A stretch of 64,000 nt of DNA. Source: Daucus carota subsp. sativus. Taxonomy: Eukaryota > Streptophyta > Magnoliopsida > Apiales > Apiaceae. The notes under the pieces are model-generated. The model was not told where the DNA came from. It saw only the letters and a list, made by a program, of their open reading frames with translations, and ran no database searches. Numbering within the stretch: position 1 is the stretch's first letter; each line of letters starts with the position of its first letter. The stretch is taken from the NCBI RefSeq assembly GCF_001625215.2, contig NC_030386.2, positions 35,777,296 to 35,841,295 on the forward strand, read 5' to 3'. The translations under genes and the position numbers were made by a program. Positions 45,630-57,406 of the stretch are shown here, in pieces.

Positions 45630-46279
45630 TATTCTAAGGATAAGAGCTGTGTTAACCACTGATCCTAGAATTTCCGAACCATGAGAAAATGATAGATGGC
45701 GTCCCATAAAATTGGAAAACAAAATTCAAAACTCAACAATTCAATACAAAAAGCTTCTTTCTCAATAACGAAAGATTACATCCCCTAGTACAGGAGAGAA
45801 CACTTAAACTAACCTAATAGCACAAATAAGGTAGCTACTCATAATCAATATCTACTATTAGGGGCAATAATATAACATACTTAATTAAAAATAACAGTTG
45901 AAAATATTCTCCATTTTAAGTTTATAAAATGTTTCAAAATAAATGGTTACAACCATTTTAATAGTAACGAAAATGATCATACACCTAGTCTAGACACCAA
46001 ATTTCAATTTTAGCAATTTATTAGTGTTAATTGAACTCTTCTTTGCAAAAATAGAGGTGGTACCATTACCATTTGGTTATTCCAAATCCAGAATTATTAT
46101 TATAGTCAATGATTCAGTATTATTAACATGTTTAACAATTGTTTTGAATACTTTATGGTTTATATGATGGCTAACTAACTAGAATCTCAAAAAAGCAATC
46201 CAGTTTTTTTTTTGTGTGTGTGTGTGTAAATCTTATTACCCATAAGGTAGGTGATCTAGTAATTTTTAACATAAACTAA

Positions 46280-47110
46280 TGATGTATCCGGTCTTATTAA
46301 AAGAGCGCACAATTGTGCGATTAATGGTGCTCTGCGCCTAGGCACAAGATGTGCGATTCATCAGCAATTTAATGCGATTCTGAAATCAGCAAAAAAGCGC
46401 TCAGGAAGTGTGCTTAAGTGCTGAAAAGCGCTGAAGGTGTGTGTCCACAAGGGCAAAGGCCTTAATTGGAATGATGTGTGTATTGCTTTTGGTGATGAGG
46501 AACCTCTTTATCTTATGAGGCGCTTGACAAGATGAACATCTACCTCAAAATGCAAGAACAGGACTTCTTCAACTTTACCAAATAAAGAGGAAGAGAATAT
46601 ATTCAACAACAAGACTTCTTCAACTATACCAAATGAAGAGGAAGAGGAAGAGGAAGAACGAAAATATAAAAGACCGGAAATTGAACATGACGACTCCAAA
46701 GCTTTGGTTGCTGAACATCGTTGACTAATGCTTGTTATATAAGACATTCTCAGCTATGTTTGAAAGTTAAGAATCTAATAAGTAATATATTTTTGTTAAA
46801 CTTTATGATCTTATATTCTTTATAAAAAAAAAATGCGTGACTAATGGCACTACGAGAGTCCCGCTTCAAAATTAGTCCCCGCGCTTTTTAAGATATTGCG
46901 CCTTAAACAACACTAGATGTATTTGTCATGTTTTAAGCGCAAATTAAACTTTGAAATTGTAAGGGACATGAAGTCCTATATATGTGACTACCCTGTCTCA
47001 ATTCCTGAGCAAAAAATTGAGAATTTATGTCTATCCCAATGTTATGTGCCTTCAATGATGCGCTTGCTTTTATGTGCCTCGAGCACTTATGCACAGTTTA
47101 AAAAGGGGGA
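46280..47110. other. Unassigned, GCGC-dotted, possibly decayed repeat
   Basis: Blocks such as GCGCACAATTGTGCGATT, CTCTGCGCCTAGGCAC and AAGCGCGATTCT stand out from the AT-rich background. Short frames (46508-46747 minus, 46917-47129 plus) match nothing I know. Probably an old transposon remnant. Confidence 0.35.
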
Positions 47111-47985
47111 GTTAAGCGCGATTCTATAAATATGAGTCATTTTTATAGGAAATGGGTCAGTAAAAACCCTACGGACCTTACACCAACCAACGCTAATAGA
47201 TACAAACGAGATATACATACAAGAACGAGAGATATTAAACCGGAGATAACGATTAAACTCATCTTCTTATATGATTTTTGCATATAAACACACACATAAA
47301 AGATACACATATCTTGTACATACTGATTTATTAATACATAAGATTATTGTATATATACATATGACTTAAGGGTGATGAAGAATGACTTTGCTGAGAATCT
47401 AAATCATATTAGTGAAGATGATGAATTTGATGACAAGGAAGAATGGACTAACTTTGCAATTCTTTGTTACTTTGACTTTTAATTGTTCTACTTTAAATCA
47501 ATTTGATGATAAATTTGGCTGCTTTATCAATTAAATGTTTTCTTATTTATAAATTAACAATATTATATATTATATATCATTAATATATGTATATTTATTT
47601 GTCTTTGATGAAACCGCAAATTTCGCAACTCTTATGTGTAAACAAATCTTGTCATTAAGTTTAGCGATAAAAATACTGGAGATGATTCAAGTGTCTTCTA
47701 TGTTAGATTTTTCAAGAAAATCATCATTCATGTCAACAAGTAAGAATTATACAACTCTCCACCCTTACATCTATGCCCAGGACTAAACTTCTCCAAACTT
47801 ATAGCACAGCCCTTTTCAAGCTTAGTGATGGATTGCGTGTTCAAGAAGACTACTCTCCCAATAATTGCATAAAAAAGTAAAAAACATAAATACGGATTTC
47901 ATTCATAATCATATCAGCGACAAAAATTCGTATTTATAGATCATAAGAATGTCTCCAGATAAATGCAAATACCTATTCTAATAAC

Positions 47986-48216
47986 TACTTCCTCTATTTG
48001 GATATGTTAGTCTCTTTTGCACGTATATTTAAGAGTTTTGATTACACACTTAAAAAAATTATTTTTAAATTCTTTTTTGTGAATAAAAGCATTAGTGTCA
48101 TATTTTTGTTTACAAAAAGAAAATTTTAAAAAACAATATTTTCAAGTGTGTGGTCAAAACTCTTAAAAATACGTGAAAAAAAGTCAAGGGACTAACATAT
48201 CCAAACGGAGGGACTA
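47986..48216. mobile_element. Stowaway-like MITE
   Basis: Left end CTTCCTCTATTTGGATATGT and right end, inverted, GTCCCTCCGTTTGGATATGT, followed inward by TAGTC and TTGCACGTAT/TTTCACGTAT. TA flanks both sides. Confidence 0.82.
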
Positions 48217-48949
48217 GTATCTACTCCTAATAACTATTGTCTATTATCTATTTATGTGTTATTTGCTAGCCTATCTAATCTTATTTTATTTTCCTAACTA
48301 CATCTTACTTATCCTTGGCTGACAAACTAATTTAGACGATAACTATTATTAGCGCAACACAATGCAACCAATTTAAATAATAAACAAAGACCATTGCTTG
48401 CCACTAGAAGAACATGATCTGTTGATTGCATTTAATTAAAAGGCTCAAGCTTAATTTGAATTAAAATTTTGGATAAAAATTCCGGTTAGGGCTTAAAATT
48501 ATATAATTATTTATATTTGTGCAAATGGTCAATTACAGAAATTTGAATATTGACCCACGCCTCATTGAAGCTTTATGCCTCCACCTAGTAAGATTGGCCA
48601 AGTTTAGATGCCTTTGTAATCGAAAATTTTACAGTAAGTATAAGCGTACAGCTGAATTCAAGATTACGGCCGGAATTACAAAAATGATAATTGTTTCCCG
48701 CAACACTTAGTTGATATTTTAATTTACAAGATGATTCTTTTATAGAATCTTTAAAAGAATCGCTGAAAAATCACACAAAGCCAATCAAATATATAATTCA
48801 TTAGACACAGAACCGGAAAATCAAGGATACTTACACAAGTCAGAAAAACCCTAGCCACGCGAAACTGAAGAGCTTGTGGATGAAGTGCAGATGTGTTGTC
48901 TGGCTGAGGCTTTCTGTTGCAGATCAAGTTGTGCAATACTAATAATTGA

Positions 48950-49013
48950 GAGAGAGGGGGAGGGGGGAGAGGGAGAGAGGGAGGGAGAGGGAGAGGGAGA
49001 GAGAGAGAGAGAT
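48950..49013. repeat. GA/GGGA-rich microsatellite
   Basis: Runs of GAGAGA and GGGAGAG lie at the probable 5' end of the MCC1-like transcription unit. Confidence 0.85.
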
Positions 49014-49250
49014 TTTATAGACGAGAGTGGTGATCAGGGAGGAGATGCATAAGCAGAGATGGTAATGAGGGGGGAGAGATTTAACTGCGGAAGGAGATCA
49101 GAGAATTGTTAGACGACTACGTATTCTTTTCTTCATTATTTCCCCTAACTTTATTACTTACTACAGAGTTACAGGCTACAGTATTATTTACCGAGGAGTT
49201 ATTTCTTATTTATAAATTATATACGCAGGATGTTCACAAGCGAAACAGCT

Positions 49251-50085
49251 CCTCTGACTTAAGGTGAACACGGGTCAGGTTCATCTGGTTGATGATGAAA
49301 ATTCAACATGATCCAATATAATCGGTTTTTAAATATTCGAACCTGTTAACTCTCAAAAATATTTTCAACCCAACCCTATTATTAATATAACGGGTAGGGT
49401 CGGGTAGATTCGGGTTTATCGGATTTTCTCCGGTCAAAATTAAAACTCAAAAACTACAAAATATAAACTTTTAATGAGGCAAAACATGTATTCTTAAATA
49501 TTACATTAATAAATTGTTAAATCCTTAAATGCAGAAGCATCATTCATCCATGCTGAAATATATCAACCAGTGTCCAGTGTGCTAACATATCAGCCACTCT
49601 ACTTGTATATTAGATGTGGCCTGCATTCTGTGCTCACCTTCAGAACAGAAAAGAACATAAAATAATATTTAAATCATCTCATGACCTTACAAAAGAATAA
49701 ACTATCAACTATCAACTATATTAATAATTGCTGTTAAATTCCACCGAAAGCAGTAGCATCTAAATCAAAATGGTAAGCCATTGACATAATTTGAAAAATC
49801 TGTTTTATTCTGGTATAATATTACCTCTAAGGTTCTAACATTCATTTGAATCATAATTAACATGATAAAATAATATATAAATTTATTATTTGTAAACGGG
49901 TTGGGTTGAGTTGGGTGGGAGTTAATTATTTAAAAACTCTGAACCAACCCAATTTATTCTGGTTATAAAAAATCAAACCCAATTATTTTTCAGTTTGGAA
50001 CGGTTCGGTTTGATCGGCCGAAATAAGGGGCGGATTGGGTCGGTTTTGCGGGTTTAACAGGTTTTTGTTCACCCCTACCTCTGAC
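49251..50085. mobile_element. Non-autonomous hAT element
   Basis: The body 49259-50077 (819 bp) is flanked by a perfect 8-bp duplication CCTCTGAC (49251-49258 and 50078-50085). The ends read TTAAGGTGAACA and, inverted, TAGGGGTGAACA. The subterminal zones carry GGGTCGGGTAGATTCGGG and GGTCGGTTTTGCGGG-type repeats in opposite orientation. No transposase is seen. Confidence 0.85.
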
Positions 50086-50585
50086 CTCTTGTTTAATTTT
50101 CTACCGATAAACAAATTTTTTTTGTTTCTTCTCCAATAATATTGAATTTTGTTGCACAAAAATCTATTTGAATTTTTTTGTTTCTTTATATTTGAGTTAT
50201 TATTTGTGTGCTTGAGTGTCTCGTTTTGTGTTATGTGTATCGTTTTATTAGATGTGTTGGTTTTGTTGAAAATGAGTTTTGCAATGTTCGGGAGATATTC
50301 AAATCTCGCCTCAACAACATTTTTGACTGGTCTATAACTGGTGTCCGGTAGGTAGATGGTAGGTAGACAGCTCGAGTGCATTTGGAACGTCACTTCTCAC
50401 AAAAAAATACATGTTTATAACATGTGGCCTCGAAACTCAGTTTTTGTAAATGAGTCCTCTGAATATTGTATTGTTTATGAAATTATTTTGAAGTCAATCG
50501 AGAAGCTGCTGTTTTCACGAGAGATGCCAGTTGGATTGCTCGGGAAATTATTATCTTCATTTTTAATTTTTAAAAATATTTGTGT
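50086..50585 (+). repeat. Dispersed repeat of unknown class, copy 2
   Basis: Related to the minus strand of 8685-9130: TTGAGTTATTATTTGTGTG, CACTTCTCACAAAAAAATA, GGCCTCGAAACTCAGTTTTT and GAGTCCTCTGAATATTGTA occur in the same order. It starts directly beside the target duplication of the hAT element at 49259-50077. Confidence 0.65.
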
Positions 50586-50979
50586 TCGATTAGTTTAACA
50601 ATCCGGAAAAAAAACGATTAATTATTTAACTCGTTTACTTATTTTTTTCAAAGATTGCATGCAATTAGTTAGAGATTTGTCTCAATTAAGTTTTTTTCAA
50701 AATACTAATGAAATGCGTGTAATTAAAAAAATAAAATATTAGGCGCATAATAACAATATATGAGAGAAAATTGGACTATTGTTACGGGGAAATGGGTAGA
50801 ATCCGAACAAGTGGTAGTAAGAAAACGGTGCTTAATTAAGCTGAAAATATGTTACATGCATGCAAGATTGCAAGCATATAATAGTAATTGTGTCCTGTTA
50901 GAATAAACAACTCAAGTAAATTCATTCACTCATCACTCCGCTCATTTTCGTTCTAAAACACATGTATCACTAATTGATT

Positions 50980-51158
50980 AGACCCGACAAATTTTCACAC
51001 GACACGAAAATTTAGTGCTTGTATTTGCATTTTGAGTACACGACACGAAGTACACGACTGAGATGTCGTGTCGGTTTTGTGTTTACACTTTGGGTACACA
51101 ACACGACACGAGGTACACGAAATAAATATAATTTAATAGTTAAATATTAATATTTAAT

Positions 51159-51208
<50 letters not shown>

Positions 51209-51455
51209 CTTTTAAAATAATACATAGTTTATAATATTGTATGTGTAAATGATTTAAATATATATTTCATACTATTTTGTAAATTTTTTGCCTAGAAATC
51301 AAATATTTACATTAATTTATATATTTATTTATACTTATATTTAAATTCGATTTTACACGAAACACGACACAAAACCGGAGGTACACGACACGAAAATACA
51401 CGAACGCTAAACGAGTCGGTTTTGTGTTTGGCTTTTGAATACATGACACGAAAAG
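50980..51455. mobile_element. hAT-like element, ACACGA family, copy 2 (ends unclear)
   Basis: Both sides of a central AT-rich core carry repeated TACACGACACGA and GGTTTTGTGTTT blocks in opposite orientations, like the element at 32710-33291. The core contains a long (AT)n tract (about 51165-51205). Terminal repeats and a target duplication could not be fixed. Confidence 0.5.
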
Positions 51456-51551
51456 GTCATGCTAATAGAGCTAATACCAGCTGACGATGATGAAACACGA
51501 AATTTGGAATGTTGGAATATTATAAATTTGGTTCAAATTCGATAAAATATA

Positions 51552-51736
51552 AATTATATAGAAAAATTTATAAAAATATTATATTTAAAAAATTATTTGT
51601 AAAAATGTGATTAAAGTTGTAAATGAGATTGCGGTGTCTTGTTTTTCTGGTAGAAACGGTTGCAAATGAAGTTGCATCATATTATTAAAAATAATTTCAG
51701 TAACTTATATATTTTTAGAAAAAGCTCAATTATATA
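51552..51736. mobile_element. MULE-like MITE (GGTTGCA family), copy with 9-bp duplication
   Basis: The body 51561-51727 (167 bp) lies between perfect 9-bp repeats AATTATATA (51552-51560 and 51728-51736). The interior matches the intron element of Bet v 1 gene 5. Confidence 0.75.
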
Positions 51737-53238
51737 TTCATGTTAAAATTATATGTATTAATATAATATTAAAATTGTTAGATATATTTAATTAGACTTG
51801 GCAAATACTTCAAAAAATTCTCAAATATGAATATCTTCGTAATATTTCTCTGGTTTGACTCATTTACACCGTCTTGTCTTGTAGCATTCCGCTAATTTGA
51901 CTCATTTCCGCCCGATATGACTGAGGACGTTGAAGTTGGCTACAATCTACCTGCCGTATTGGTAAAATGTTATGGAGATGGGGCAGCTTTGTGGCTAGCA
52001 CAGTTGAAAACACAACATAATGGCTGAAAGCTGGAAAGTTGTGATTTTCTAAAGCAATGCATGTTGAATTAATTGTTGTTTGATGAGGCAGATCGTTCTT
52101 TTACCTTGTTTATTCATCCCTCTTCTTTGAAACATTTCTTGATATGACCCGTGTACCTATTTTTAATTTCGACTTTTCTTTTATTTTTCTCAAATAATCC
52201 TGTTCACAATAAAATTATGTGATCAATTTGTTTCAAATATCAGCTAAATGTACTATTGTTTCAGAGTACTTTTCTAATTTAATGTGAATTGTTGGGGATC
52301 TCTTGAAAATAGAATGCCAGCATAAGTCCTTTCGACCCTAGCAGCCTAGCTGGATCTATTTATAAAAAACCCATTAAATTATCATCAAAGATTGTACTTT
52401 AATACGGCAAGTCATCAATTCTACTTGAGAGAGAATGAATGTATGTTTTTCTAGAGAATTCCTATTGATCACAGAAAATATATACAAAAAGAAAATGAAA
52501 ATTTTCTGGGTCTTAATCTTGTGAGTGTGAAAGATTGGATGGAATGAAAGCTCAAAGTTGTACAAATTTGAATTGACATCAAGTCAAGTCAGTAAACAGA
52601 AATTAGGAATTCTGAGGAGAAAATGAAGCAGAAGCCAGTTACCATGCACCAAATTGATAGAATAATGCAAAGTAAGGCAACAAACAAAAGATAAAAGATG
52701 TAAACAAGATTAAAATGGGTAAAGTTAATAACCCAAAAACTTTAAAGTGGTTAAAGCTTTTGACACATAAAATTCCAGCTTTCTTTCTTACCCATAAAGA
52801 AAATCAAGAAAGCAAGGGGGGAGTGAAAAGGAATTTACAAGATCTACAAAATAAATGAGCCAACTTTTTTACTTTGTCAAGAATTTCTCCATCTTCAACC
52901 TAGCCTAGCTCTCAAGGTCCCCTAACCCCATATTGTATAATAAAGAGAAAGTATTCCTTTCTCTTCCTCTTGGCTTGTGAGTGTCATTTTCTTGCATATA
53001 CTCCACACAAAAACAAGCATTAATCAACATCCCCTCTACTCACCTTTCTTTATATCCTTCATTCCTTCCCCTACCTTTTCCCTCACTCATGTCATTTGTT
53101 GCATTCTAACAACAACTACATCTCCACATTCTCTCTATTCTTCCAAATTCCACTTATAAGTTACAACCACAACAAAATACCATAAATCTTTATAATCTCA
53201 GTCCACCCCATTTCCACTGATTTTTCTGAAATTTGATC
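51737..53238. other. Spacer and upstream region of the KANADI gene
   Basis: No exon is seen. The last about 300 bp are CT-rich with CACTTATAAGTTACAACC near 53150 and probably hold the promoter and leader of the gene at 53239. Confidence 0.5.
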
Positions 53239-55960
53239 ATGGAACTTTTTCCAGCACAACCTGACTTATCACTTCAGATCAGCCCTCCAAACACCAAAAA
53301 CAACACACCAAGCTTCTGGAGAACCCCTCTTGATCATCACACCTCCAAGATCTCTGCACTGTCATGCAAGCCCGAATCGACCGACATAGCTTTCGAGCTC
53401 TCCCTTCTCCCCCATCACCAATATCACAACACAGAAAAGCCCTCATTGTCACAACCTCATCACCACAACAACAACAATCACAATCCCACCAATTTTCACC
53501 ATGCTCCCCCTCATCTCTTCCAATACAAACAAAATGGCAACTTTGGACCTCATCACCAAATTCAAGAACTTCCACAAGGGTTTCATCAACAATACCAAAT
53601 TCAAGAAACCCAACAAGGGTTTCGCCAAGAAATCGATTACTTAAGGCCTATCAGAGGAATTCCAGTCTATCAAACTCAAAAACCAACACCCTCTTCTTTT
53701 CTCTCAGCACCTCAACAACAACAACATTACTCTTCTCTAGACTCTTCCAATATCTCAAGATCTAAATTTTTATCAAGATTTCCGACAAAGCGAAGCACAA
53801 GAGCTCCCCGGATGCGGTGGACTACAAGCTTACACGCTCGTTTTGTCCACGCAGTTGAATTACTTGGTGGCCATGAAAGTAAGTACTCATAATTGCACCA
53901 TTTCTGAGCCTTTATAAATTTCAAGAATGTGCTTAATCCATGATGTTTTGTTAGGAGCTACACCAAAATCAGTACTTGAGCTAATGGATGTGAAAGATCT
54001 CACCTTATCTCATGTCAAGTCTCATTTACAGGTAACAATTTTAATTATTAATAATCATGAGATGAGTTGGTTCAAGTTCCCATCATATGTGTAACTACCT
54101 AATTATACTGTAATCATTACACAAACTGATTAAATTTCAGATCTTTATTTATTTTACTAATTGATAGTAATAAACTAATATATATCTGCTTTTATGTCCT
54201 TAAAGTAGGAGTACTGGCTAGCTACATATTGGTTAATTTTGTTTCATATTTTAGTGAATAAGGCCAATGAGCAATTAATGTGACTAGTGTTGCAGTCTTG
54301 CAGAACCCAATGTTTTATGTTTTGGTGAAAGATCTCTGCAACCTTAGCTATCTATAGCTAGGTCTTTGCTCTTTTACTTCACCATAGGCATATATCTATA
54401 CACACAAATGTGTATATATACATGGATCTGATGGTTGACAGAAAAAGAAGCAGCTTTTTAGATGGAAGAAGAAAACATCTAAACATGGAAAAAGGGTAAA
54501 TTTCAAGTAAAAATAGTCAAGGTGGTAACTTTGGGAGATAAGACATTTCTTGGTTGCAGAGATCACAATTTGAGGTCAAGGAACTTATAACAAGTCAGGA
54601 CCACCTGGACTGTATCATTCAAAAATCAAAACCCTTTTTTCAATTTTTTTTCTTTTAAATTATCAGTTTTTGGTTACAGTAGAACTTCGGTGAACAATTT
54701 TTTCCTGGTTCCAACATAAAAGAGACAATGTATTTTCAAACTCGAACTAAGTGTGATTTGTGAGTAAATTTAGTTGAGTGCTGGTAAGAGATGACATGTG
54801 TGGATTATTAAATGAGCAACAAGGAAGTGGACAAAAGAAGTACTGTGGTGCTATCATTTCTCAATGATGTCTTCATTATTGGTCTTCCTAGCCCTATAAA
54901 CAGTTGTTGATATTCAGACACTGTGAGTAATATTAATGTTAAAGAGATGCATGCATAATGCACACACACACTTAATTACAAGGATTGGAAGTAAAGTAGA
55001 GCAGGCAAAACAGACAACAGTGAATGCAGAAATAATGGTGTCTGAGTCTCCCAGTAACTTACATGCATCATGCATGCAATTATCTACATCTTTCTGTTAC
55101 AGATGTATCGCACCATAAGGACCACAGACAGACCTGCAAATTCTTCAGGTAACCATTTATTATCTCCCACTGCTTCTTCTTGTTTTTGTGTATTTGGTTT
55201 CTGTCATTGTTCTTAATTCTTGTTTACGCGAATATTAGGGACCATTTTGAGGCTTTATGATTGAATTATTACATTGGTGTGGTTTTTACTTCCCTCCTGA
55301 TCACTGATCATCATTTTGTCAGATGGATTCGAAAGCGATTTGGTGGTCGATAACTCTGAGGATCAGGCTGGCGATGTGCAGATTCTAGGCGAAGCGTCTG
55401 GGGCATCATCTGTTAAACGAACAAGGCCGGTGGCTATTGAACAAGATCATGATTCTTATGGCCTCTGGAGCAATTCATCATCAAGGTGAAATAAATAACT
55501 CGAGTTTCTGATGGTCATTATATTAACATAAAATTAATAAATTAAACCAGTTACAGTTAATTTGCAATATCAAAGAATCATTGCTAATTTACTGATTTAA
55601 GAAAAATTAATGTGTTGGATTATATTGAAACCTTGGCATGGAAGCTTCCTGGTAGTTTCTTACTTTACTGGCTAGTAGTTTAGAATATATAATGTGTGTC
55701 ATGTGAGTATAAAGCGAGCAGAAATGGGGAACATAGAAGCAGAAAAGAGATGTGATTTCCTAGTTACCTGAGCTTATTACTTTCATAGGAGCTTTCTTTA
55801 TCTAAATATTAGTAATCATGTTATTCCCTCTTCATCTTCTGTTTCATTTGTTTTGCAGGGATGCTGGGATTCGTGGAAAGCCAATCAGGTCCACTACAGG
55901 ACACCCTAGCCCTCCTTTTGAGGTATACTTGAACTATGCCTTCCTCTTCTATTTCTCGCT

Positions 55961-56008
<48 letters not shown>

Positions 56009-56442
56009 GAGGGAGGGGGAGAGAGAGGGAGAGATGACCACACACATATATACACAGACACACAGAAGAATCTAAGGAAATGAACTGGTAATTGGTTCTA
56101 TCTTTTTATGCAAATTAAAGACAGCATAAAAAGAAGAGGAAAGAGAATGGACTTTCAACTCTCCATCCATGCAACATTTCACACTTTAACCCATTTTTTG
56201 GCCCATTAATTACTTTATAATTCTTTTTTAATTTGTTGCAACTACTCTCTTACTTTTCTCATTTTCAAATCCCTTGTAACAAACCCTAGTAATTATTGTG
56301 AACTGTGCAGGAACTACTGAGCTATGAAAATACATTCGAGAAGCCATTGAATTCGGCTCCAGCTGTAGAAATGAGATCAAAGAAGCCTAACTTGGATTTC
56401 AGCTTGGGAAGATCATACAATGATCATCACATCTCCTGTTGA
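53239..56442 (+). CDS. KAN2: KANADI2-like GARP transcription factor, six exons
   Basis: Exons 53239-53878, 53955-54031, 55103-55148, 55323-55485, 55859-55922 and 56311-56442; GT-AG, phases agree, 373 aa. The start MELFPAQPDLSLQISPPN equals the known KAN2 N-terminus and includes the LSLQI EAR-like repression motif. A His/Gln/Asn-rich region with LRPIRGIPVY follows. The GARP DNA-binding domain (about residues 185-245) spans exons 1-3: RSTRAPRMRWTTSLHARFVH, LLGGHERATPKSVLELM, VKDLTLSHVKSHLQMYRT. The C-terminus has DFSLGRSY, as in relatives. KANADI proteins are nuclear repressors that set abaxial (lower-side) identity in leaves, ovules and vasculature. One upstream in-frame codon string is not used, because MELF is the family start. 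Confidence 0.96.
55963..56013. repeat. (GA)n microsatellite in intron 5 of the KANADI gene
   Basis: GA run of about 40 bp followed by GGGAGGGGGAGAG, about 40 bp after the 5' splice site of exon 5. Confidence 0.92.
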
Positions 56443-57196
56443 AATAACATAGAATGTATGGTCACTGATATATAGTTTATAAGTTTATCAGAGTAGCAGC
56501 CACCTTGCTTTTTTGCTTACATTTTGGAGTGTCGGAAAATATGCAACTCCCGCATCCAATTAAGTCCTTCTCCTAATATTATTAACTTAAACAACACATT
56601 TATTTCGCAAAGCTAAAAGCTTTCTTTTATTCACCGTTTTTGAAATTGAAGGAATGAAAATTAAAGACAGTTCCCGAAGTGATCATTCTAATCTTAGCTG
56701 GGAAATGCACAAAATTAGCACTAGTGGTAAAGAGTAATGGAAATGGGAATCAGGTGCCTTTTGTTTTATAAAAATGAGATGAAGGAAAAAGAAAGAAGGG
56801 AAAAGCAAAAGAGAAGAACAAAGTAAGACAAAAGGAAACATCAGAAGAAAGTGAGAAGCATATACGATATCTTTGAATCTTCACTTTATTTTATTCACAC
56901 GTACTTCTAGTTATGTATAAAGATTTTTAATAAACAAAAATGTAATAATACACCCGAATCTGTGTGCGTGTGTCCATTTGACTCCACTGTAGTATCACTA
57001 CCTCATCCTCTTTTTAGGGTTATGTATATAGCTGGAACTACATATTCTAGGGGATGAAATTCAAACCCATGTATTATCAGCATAATTCCCGTGTGATTGG
57101 GGAAAAAAGTGACTAAATAATATATTAGCAGATTATTTCTTCCGGACGCTCTTGAAATTTACGGGTAAAATTCAAAATTTAATTCATATATATATT
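56443..57196. other. 3' UTR and spacer after the KANADI gene
   Basis: Nothing beyond the likely 3' UTR is seen. Confidence 0.5.
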
Positions 57197-57406
57197 TTTC
57201 ATAATCGGTTTTTCTATGGTGTGCCCATGGGCACACACTAAGCACCAAAATTGATGAATTTGGATGGTTTTTATTGGCTTAGACTCTTTAATAATGATGG
57301 ACCCCCTGCAAATACAACAACTACACCAATCAAAACCCTCCAATTCTATAGATTTTAGTGCTTAGCATGTGCACATGAGCACACACTAGACAGACTCTTT
57401 CATAAT
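57197..57406. mobile_element. MULE-type MITE, GTGTGCCCATGG family, copy 3
   Basis: The body 57206-57397 (192 bp) has a perfect 9-bp duplication TTTCATAAT (57197-57205 and 57398-57406). The left end CGGTTTTTCTATGGTGTGCC matches the inverted right end of copy 1. The centre, GACCCCCTGCAAAT, is the reverse of the other two copies. Confidence 0.92.

Larger units (their letters stand above)
45075..48980 (-). other. Probable 5' UTR exons and 3.7-kb leader intron of the MCC1-like gene
   Basis: The first coding exon extends upstream to an acceptor AG at 45109-45108. A likely noncoding first exon lies at about 48980-48835, ending before GTGTAAGTATCC-type text (donor at 48834-48833), with GA-rich DNA just upstream. 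The intron between holds a Stowaway at 45327, another at 47988 and unassigned AT-rich sequence. The upstream exon is inferred from splice-like sites and the CCTAG-GTTTTT leader style, not from homology. Confidence 0.5.

Noticed and set aside
46508-46747. 79-aa minus-strand frame rich in Ser
   Set aside because: It arises from a short GAAGAGGAAGAG repeat; no family match.
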